From positions 26,932,643-26,996,642 of the forward strand of contig NC_034010.1 of assembly GCF_000346465.2 (NCBI RefSeq): a DNA stretch of 64,000 nucleotides, given 5' to 3'. The stretch is from Prunus persica (lineage: Eukaryota; Streptophyta; Magnoliopsida; Rosales; Rosaceae). The translations under genes were made by a program, and so were the position numbers. This document shows, in pieces, positions 57,008 through 64,000 of this stretch (positions within the stretch are counted from its first letter, which is position 1; the number at the start of each line of letters is the position of its first letter). The notes beneath the pieces were generated by a model. That model saw only the letters and a program-made list of their open reading frames with translations. It searched no databases and was not told the origin of the DNA.

Positions 57008-59456
57008 GCTCACACGAAAACATTAATTTTATAAATATATCCAATATTTCTGGTATATCTGTTCAAGTAGTGGAACAAAAATTTTGTGATCAAGATAGAT
57101 AAAAGCTGCAGCAACAAAGAGCAAATGAATCTTTGGATGATGAAATTGAGGTGCCATGTACATTTAATGATTTTTTGCACCTGCTCAGCTCCTCTTTCAG
57201 GCTTGGGAGAAGAGCGTCCAGGGTACATACAGGCTACAGATGTAAAACCCATAAAATTTCTGTTGAATGGTCCAATGATATGGTGTTGGGGTTAACAACT
57301 GACCATGAGGGCTGTACAGCTTGGGCATTTTTGGAGTTGTGGGCTCCTGAACATATTCCAAAATAATCCATGCTGATGTATAATAGAATGTTGATTTCAT
57401 TGTGCAAGTGATTATGGTGGATATAGGCTTCTTGACCACAAAGAGTTTATTGGGCACAGGCAGGTGTACTCAAGATGCTCTGTACAGGGTCGAGCAGCAG
57501 AATTGAGTTCATGTTAAGGACCCTGGGACTGCTCAACCATTGAACACCATCCACCAATACAAATCATTTGATACAAAAGGCAAAATCCTCAATGATGTGC
57601 AGAAGGATTCAGGTGGAAGCACCCAACCTTTGCGGAAAAAAACCCGGTGAAAATCCTGTTCTGAAGTCGGGCATGATTGATATGGTGAGATGAGCTTTGC
57701 TTTACGTCCTGGGCCGGTGAAATAAGCTTGGTTTCTGTTATTGATTCCGAAAAAAGTGATCTTGGTTAAGTCATCATTCCCGCTATCCCTACTCTCTTTT
57801 TTCCCATGTTTTATATGCGGTGGGACTCATTTTATCCAAACTGTACATTCATTGAAGGAACTCGTTACAAATCATCGAGTGTTCAATCATTCATATGCGC
57901 CTGTTTGAAGATTATGTGCCTTGTATTATATGTGTTAAAGCAACAGCAAAACTTTTATCTTTATGTTCTTAACACTAGAATGAAAGCAGGAAAGAAAACA
58001 CCAGTCTTTTCTCAATAAATCTTTCTTTGCAGTCTGCTGGCATACCCATCTAGAAGTTGGCTAAAAGGGTTTTAGTTTACGTTATAGCATGTTTACTTAC
58101 AATGAATGGGGAAAGTCATGAATCCGGGAACTTAAAGTGCTCGTTGGAGGAAAGTTACTTGGCAGAAGCGTTTTACTCTTGCTTGCTTCTCCTCCAATCC
58201 AATTTCCATTATTGCAAAATCTCAAAAGTTTCTCCTATCTTGTGGGGCTTGCTTAAGAAAAGTTGCAACGCCAACACAAAAAGACAGCAACAGTTGAAAA
58301 CACCCTTCTGAGATGTCTATTGCTTGTATTGTACATAGTCACATATACATCATACATGGTGGGCTTAACAGCTCTTAAGATATATATTTCCTGCCATCGC
58401 TGGGAGGATCTTTGCTGGTTTCGTTACATGTGATGAACAAGACACACATTATACAACTTTCACAAAATTATTTTCTTTTCTCATCATTGTAATTGCAATT
58501 ATGTCATGTTCGATACCTACAACCAACCCCGTGACCTCAAGTTTTTGCATATATTATATATATATTTTTTTAATTCTTTATTTTATTTATTTATTGTCAA
58601 GATCAGTGGGGTAGAATTGCTCAACTCGAAGTAGTACCTCTGTGATTGAATGCCATGCACAACAATGATGTGCTATATATAGGCGATTGTTTGTCTTCTA
58701 CTTAGGTCACCTCCAAGATGATGGGTACAGATTTCGCGTCACCTCCAAAATTAATTACAGTAATTTTTTATTTTTTTATTTTCAAAGTGTCGATAGCCAA
58801 ATGCTTCAGCAAATTGTGAATATATTTACATTCGATTCACATCTTGGACTGTCGTACAATTTTTGTTCTGTGGCCTACCAGAGAATGGAGTCAATAGACC
58901 GATTGACCAGTGACCAACCAACAAGCCCTTTTGTTTATATGAAATTAATTTCATATTATTGAAGCTAATTAATCAGGTGATAATGTTTTGAATTTTAATT
59001 TCTAAGAACGTGGGTGTTAGAGAAGAAAACAATACATGGTGATATCATTTTCAATATATTTGGCAGAAGAGAATTTGTTTTGGGATGAAAGAGGACAAGG
59101 CAATATAGCTGTATGAGGTCTAAGGCTTGGTTTTGTTTTGGTTTGTTTGCATGGGTAATCTTTCTGCACACAACAAGCTTATTTACAGCAAAGCAATATT
59201 TGTAGGCATTAGATGTAAGCTAGAATTCTAGAATGACGACGTTTGGACAGTGACCATTTATTCTTCAGTGTGGGGGATGCATATGCACAATGAAAACCTT
59301 AATTCGAACACACGGCTTCGGACTTTATAAGGATAACTACTCTTAACAACTTAAACCACAAGTCTCGTGTTATATTGATGTATTTATATATGATATATAT
59401 CCAACCAAACTTTTTGTATATATTATCCTTTGCATGTAGATTCTTCAATTGCCAAC

Positions 59457-59461
<5 letters not shown>

Positions 59462-59511
<50 letters not shown>
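59462..59511 (+). repeat. (CT)n microsatellite
   Basis: About 24 CT units in intergenic DNA. Confidence 0.95.
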
Positions 59512-59512
<1 letters not shown>

Positions 59513-61164
59513 CATGAACAACAGAGGCACTTATCACTCAACTTTATACTTCGATTGAATTTTGTTTCCATTGTCACATTTGCATGTGAATGTACTTTCC
59601 CGAAGTGCAACTCACGTGAGTTTTGCTAGCAAGTCACAAGAATCCTATATACTACTATACTAAGGATAATTTGTTTATACAAAGAAAATAAAAAAGTAAA
59701 TGTATAGATTATAGTAAATATATTTATTGGGTTTTTTTTTATTTATTTCAAATGAATTACGAAATTTTGGAGCCTTATGAAGGAGCACAGATTGGTGTCA
59801 AGCATTGTAAAACGATGGCTCTATGTGGTGATTGAGGTATGGCTTGTCATTATATGAGATTTTTATTCTGTTTTTTAATTTTTAATAATATGGAATGTCA
59901 CGAGAAACATTTCTGAATAAAGTAATACTTTTACTGCATGATTGTGCCCTAATTTAATGGGTTCCAATTCTTTTGTTGTTAATTTTGTTTTTTTCATTTT
60001 GAATTGTTTCATCACATGATGATTTGGATACATACAATATGGACACCAAAACGCGTACAGGTCAGTAATGTGCCATAATTAACTCACATCAACTTTTAAT
60101 GAGATTCTGAATTATAAATATTAAGGAGTGCTGTTATTTTTATCCCTATCCTATTTTTCCACCCATCATTGACTAATTTCTCTCTATGCCTTCCTTTTTT
60201 GTAGCAGATTGCCCAATTTGTCAAGCACCTCTTCATTGGCCATTGCTTCAACTACAACTTTGTGGTCAAGTTATGTGATTGTTCTATCAAATGCCTTCTT
60301 TTTGAGTCGGAGAGAACTTTAGGATTGTGTTTTTCAAATTTACATGGTAGGTAGGGAAATAGAACGGAGGGAGGGTGAACATAGAAGCACTCATATTAAG
60401 AAGTCCATAGCTATGATTTCACAATTACAACAGAGTTTAGCATGTACATATGTCCAATGTTAATTAATTAAGAAATAAAATAGAAGCGTGTTTGTCTAAG
60501 TCTTAGTCGGGTTTATAAACCAAAAGCATGCGCATTCCCTTCACCATGATGAAACATGTGAATGAGAACAATCAAATCCTAGAAGAATCTTCTCTCCATC
60601 AACCTCCAACTTTTTGGCAACTAACAAGCCCTTTCTTTATATGTAAAATTAAAATTAATTATGAATTAATCCACTGTCAACCATATCATATGGAGTTCCA
60701 TGCACCTCACGCTATCTTGCATCTATTTTCAAAGTGCTTTTTAAAAAATCAACTTCATTTAGAAGATGGTTATTAAAAAAATAGTAATGGTTGGTGAAAG
60801 CAAAAAAGGTTTAGCAAACCTGGTGAGGAAGAATTGGACAGCACTGAAGAAATAAAATGAAAGCAGTCACTTCAATTTGATGAAGAAATGCTATAGCTAA
60901 TAGGTTTCAAAGGTATGATCAAGACAAACTGCTTATCTGTTAATTTGTTTTTTCCTACTTTTCCTGAGTATTATCATATCGATAAGCATCGGGTCACGCT
61001 CATTGGACAAACTATTCAAGTGATCAGTACTTTTGATTCACTTATATATATGCCTTCCAGCATATATATTACAAGTTGTCGATTTAATTTCATGGAGACA
61101 AAACAAATTATTAACCTCAGTCACAACAATTTATATAGTCACCTCAGCCCCTTTTGTTTAGCGT

Positions 61165-61352
61165 GTTTTAAAAGACGACGCTTGTTAATTGACAAGCACC
61201 GTGTTTTAAAAATCAACCTAACGCAACTCCATTTTAGTAGTGTATAAGATGATATACCACGACGGTTTTGTAAAATCGTCGTCTTTTAAAACACGATGAT
61301 GGTTTTAAAGTACACCGTTGTTTATTTTGAGTTGTGGTTTAACTAAATTGTA
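61165..61352. mobile_element. CACTA-like terminal remnants
   Basis: Two same-orientation ends, ttttagtagtg (61224-61234) and ttgtagtagtg (about 61348-61358), match the 3' terminus of CACTA transposons (CACTACAA/CACTACTA read from the other strand). Between and before them are repeated acgacg/gtgttttaaaa words like CACTA subterminal repeats. No transposase frame is present. Probably nested non-autonomous ends. Confidence 0.45.
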
Positions 61353-61740
61353 GTAGTGTCTGTTTAATACAAAAGCAAAACACACATGATTAATAAAAAT
61401 AATAATCCTAGCTAGACTAGCAAGCTAATAATTTAAAACGTACACTCTAGAAATTGAAACTGTATATATGGCTAGGAAGTGCAAGAAATATTACTTTATT
61501 TATTTTTATGGAGGGCAAGAGACAAGTTTGGAGCAGGGTATGTGTATGGAGAGTATTGTTTGGTTGTAATGATTAATGGGCACACATGTGAATAGAGTTG
61601 GTACGTGATTTGTCTGTGTCCAATGGAGACAATGCTGGAAATCAACAAGGACTGGCTCCTGCAAGCCTTCCTGCACTGCATATACACATATACATGTATA
61701 GTCTTACAATCAAGTAAATAAGTTCAATACACACAGACAC

Positions 61741-61764
61741 ATATATATATATATATATATATAT
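61741..61764 (+). repeat. (AT)n microsatellite
   Basis: About twelve AT units. Confidence 0.9.
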
Positions 61765-62346
61765 AGCTAGTTAGAAGTTAGAAAAGGATGGAAAGCGCTA
61801 CTGTCCTCATGCACAGGAATAATTTACTTTAAATTATTGTTGCATGCATGGTAGATATTATTAATTTGAGTTTCCAAGAAATTAAATATATTATGGAGAT
61901 GGAGTTTAGAGATGAAGAAGGTTGAAATGGCACGTGTAGAGAGAGAGAGAAAGAGGACAAAAAGGGCAACGGCTGGAGGAGAGGGGGGAGAGAGGGAGAA
62001 GGAAAAAAGCCCCCGTGAGGAGTGTTTGGAGGCATTCTCTCCAGTCCATCCATGATCCATCCATCCTAATAGCTAAAGTAATTTGTTGCTTCCTTCTTCT
62101 CTCTTTCACTTGTTTCGATGGCTCCATGGTTGGCTTCTTCCACAAATCCACAGCTGCCACTCCCACCTCGATCCCTCTATCTCCATCACGAGCTGCTCTC
62201 TCTGCTACCTTATGATTCCATTTCCAATTCCCTCCCGCCCATTCACTTCTTTTTTTCCCATTCTACCCCCTTCATAATCAAATATATGAAATAATAATGA
62301 ATGAATATTCAGAATGAAACACACACAAACTCTCTTTTTTTGTTTT

Positions 62347-62350
<4 letters not shown>

Positions 62351-62426
<76 letters not shown>

Positions 62427-62427
62427 G
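62351..62427 (+). repeat. Compound (CT)n(AT)n microsatellite
   Basis: About 25 CT units run straight into about 13 AT units. Confidence 0.95.
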
Positions 62428-63303
62428 TTCGATACTTATAATATGTTTTCTAGCTTAATATCGAGTGGCCTTAATTCTGCATATCAACTTGCGCAGACAG
62501 CCAAAAACATGCATGTGAAACTGACTCTTAATATCCCTGTTACTTTTTTTTTATTTTAATCACAAGGATAAATTATATATACACATCAATAATAAGTATA
62601 TATATAGCTAGTTTTGATTTAGTAAACTTGAGGAATATGATCCTTAATCATCATTAATTAGATATGATCATCAACGATATTTGACTCAAGGGCTTTAAGT
62701 TAAATAATTTATTCAAGACAGTGGCTGGCAATGTATTTCATTGACTATGTGATCTTATCAGCTTAAATTCTAAGGAAACTTTTTGAAAATGATAATGAGA
62801 TTGTAATATAATATGATGTATTTAATTCTTCTCCTAGGCAGATGTCCGGACGTTATTACTATGTGGACGTCATTGTAAACAAAAAAGAAACATGGGAGTA
62901 GTAAAAAAAATATGGCATCCTACTGTATATGTAATCTAATATTATAGGTTTATGCTAATTCCACATTTTTTGGAATCATTTGATTGATTGGGAATTTGTA
63001 TGGTCTCCACATAAATGATATATCCAACAAATTAAGCAAACTTGTTTACAAGCTGATTATGAATGATACAAAATGATTAATTATGTGCAATAATCCCAAG
63101 GATTACGAGGAATGTTTAACCCTTGCTGCTACGTCATAATATTGCCAAAAACCAAACAATATTGTACCGTGCGAAGGGCATGTCAGTAATTACAGGCAGA
63201 ATCTATTATCTGTTATACAATATTATTTAGTGAAAAAACTGAGGCAGTCATGTGCTGGGAAGCAAACAGGTGATCATATAGATTTGAGAGCTCCTCGCCC
63301 TCT

Positions 63304-63310
63304 TATAAAA
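63304..63310 (+). promoter_or_regulatory. TATA box of SCREAM-like gene
   Basis: TATAAAA lies 137 bases before the ATG at 63447, followed by a GA-rich leader. This supports the start chosen. Confidence 0.75.
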
Positions 63311-63446
63311 GGCTTTCATCAGAGCTTTTCAGAGAGTTTGTAAGGAAGAGAAAGAGAGAGGCCAAGAAGAGAAAGCTGAGAAATCAGAAATTTATGAGAT
63401 AAGGGAGGGAGAGAGGTTGAGAAGATCGAATCCGATATCCGTTTCC

Positions 63447-64000
63447 ATGGTTTCTAGGGAGCACAAGAGGGCAGCACTTTATGAGAAGCTGCAGCTTCTT
63501 CGTTCTATTACTAATTCTCATGCTGTAATTCCCCTGCTGCATTCATTTCTCAGGCCTTTCCTTTATTCCATTGGCTTAAAGTTGCTTTCTGTATATATGC
63601 TTGATACCAACCCAAAATTGTTTCCTATTATTTTGTTCTTTTGTATAATTTATTGTTTCTTTTCCTTATAACACAAAATACATGCAATTGGTTTCCTTTT
63701 TTTTTTTGGTGTGTGAGTGTGTGTGTGACCTTACCTCCTCAAAATATCTCATTTTCTGCACTCTTGATTTCAAATATACAGATGAAGAATTTTTTTAGTA
63801 TTTATAATATGAAACCAACTTATTTCTGTAATTTGTTAATTTAATCCGTAATTTCTGAATTATCTCATTATTTGATTTTCAACTGATGAGGAAATTAATC
63901 TATATATATTTGTGTAATTTCCTAAATTTATATATATCACAAGAGAGACTATTTGGAATCTATATATATATATTGACCATAAAAGTTCTTACATGGCAGT
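63447..64000 (+). CDS. SCREAM-like bHLH-related transcription regulator, 5' part only
   Basis: Only the first coding exon (63447-63524, 26 codons) is inside the window. It reads MVSREHKRAALYEKLQLLRS and continues ITNSHA, then a GTAATT donor opens an intron that runs past the window edge. This is the exact type of N-terminus of plant SCREAM-like proteins (At3g56220 and At2g40435 in Arabidopsis, from memory), whose next exon carries the second helix (NKTSIIVDASKYI-like) and a C-terminal ACT-like domain. They lack the full basic region of ordinary bHLH factors and may act as dimer partners. The remaining exons must lie to the right. Position next to NOP53 and ARM genes supports the identity. Confidence 0.8.

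Larger units (their letters stand above)
57008..63303. other. Gene-poor intergenic region
   Basis: About 6.3 kb. The first ~1 kb probably includes the 3' UTR of the PPR gene. Short open frames at about 57133-57366 and 61906-62280 show no family signature that I recognise. CT and AT microsatellites lie at 59462-59511, 61741-61764 and 62351-62427. Two CACTA-like termini are near 61230 and 61350. The last part is the promoter of the SCREAM-like gene. Confidence 0.5.

Noticed and set aside
57133..57366. 77-codon plus-strand frame after the PPR gene
   Set aside because: It lies in the likely 3' region of the PPR gene, overlaps other open frames and shows no family signature that I can support.
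61829..62280. Several overlapping frames on both strands around a Ser/Pro-rich stretch
   Set aside because: They arise from CT/GA-rich low-complexity DNA; no frame is favoured and no homology is recognised.

Overview
The window is nuclear DNA of a flowering plant: AT-rich, genes split by GT-AG introns, long intergenic stretches, CT/AT microsatellites, small inverted-repeat transposons and plant-specific families (ERD15, WUN1/SAG20, AVT6, E-class PPR, SCREAM-like bHLH). A core eudicot is certain. A member of the Rosaceae, such as Prunus, is my best guess from recalled protein similarity, not from any search.

Layout, left to right. 1.4-2.7 kb: an ERD15-like PAM2 protein (+) converges on a small heavy-metal-binding (HMA) protein (-). 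3.7-13.4 kb: three tandem copies of a membrane-anchored staphylococcal-type nuclease (CAN family). The first is a pseudogene; the other two each give 339 codons over nine exons. A dead LINE RNase H fragment lies between copies two and three. 14.0-15.0 kb: a Sel1-repeat protein (-). 15-25 kb: mostly gene-poor with MITE-like elements, broken only by a WUN1/SAG20-like gene (-) at 20 kb. 25.4-27.1 kb: a PLAC8/DUF2985 membrane protein (-). 28.9-32.3 kb: alpha-SNAP (-), nine exons, 289 aa. 34.3-40.1 kb: a tandem pair of AVT6-type amino acid transporters (+) with identical exon phases. 40.6-42.4 kb: an ARM-repeat protein (-). 43.2-46.6 kb: the ribosome biogenesis factor NOP53/SMO4 (-). 54.5-57.0 kb: a PPR protein (+). 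63.4 kb to the edge: the first exon of a SCREAM-like bHLH-related regulator (+).

The most unusual stretch is 46.8-54.3 kb, wedged between NOP53 and the PPR gene. It holds six clusters, about 34 units in all, of an 18-bp palindrome with constant arms and a variable centre (TATAGCC-N4-GGCTATA). Between the clusters lie broken, intron-containing exon fragments of a BRR2/ASCC3-type helicase and of an EDR2-like DUF1336 protein, a 30-bp GC-rich tandem array, and an unrecognised set of exon-like pieces. It looks like a composite non-autonomous mobile element or an expanded minisatellite that has captured host gene fragments.

The gene order (nuclease, alpha-SNAP, AVT6, ARM protein, NOP53, SCREAM-like factor) matches, from memory, two duplicated Arabidopsis blocks (around At3g56170-At3g56220 and At2g40410-At2g40435). 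The window therefore looks like an ancestral eudicot block into which local duplications and mobile DNA were inserted. The genes are independent plant transcription units and do not form one pathway.
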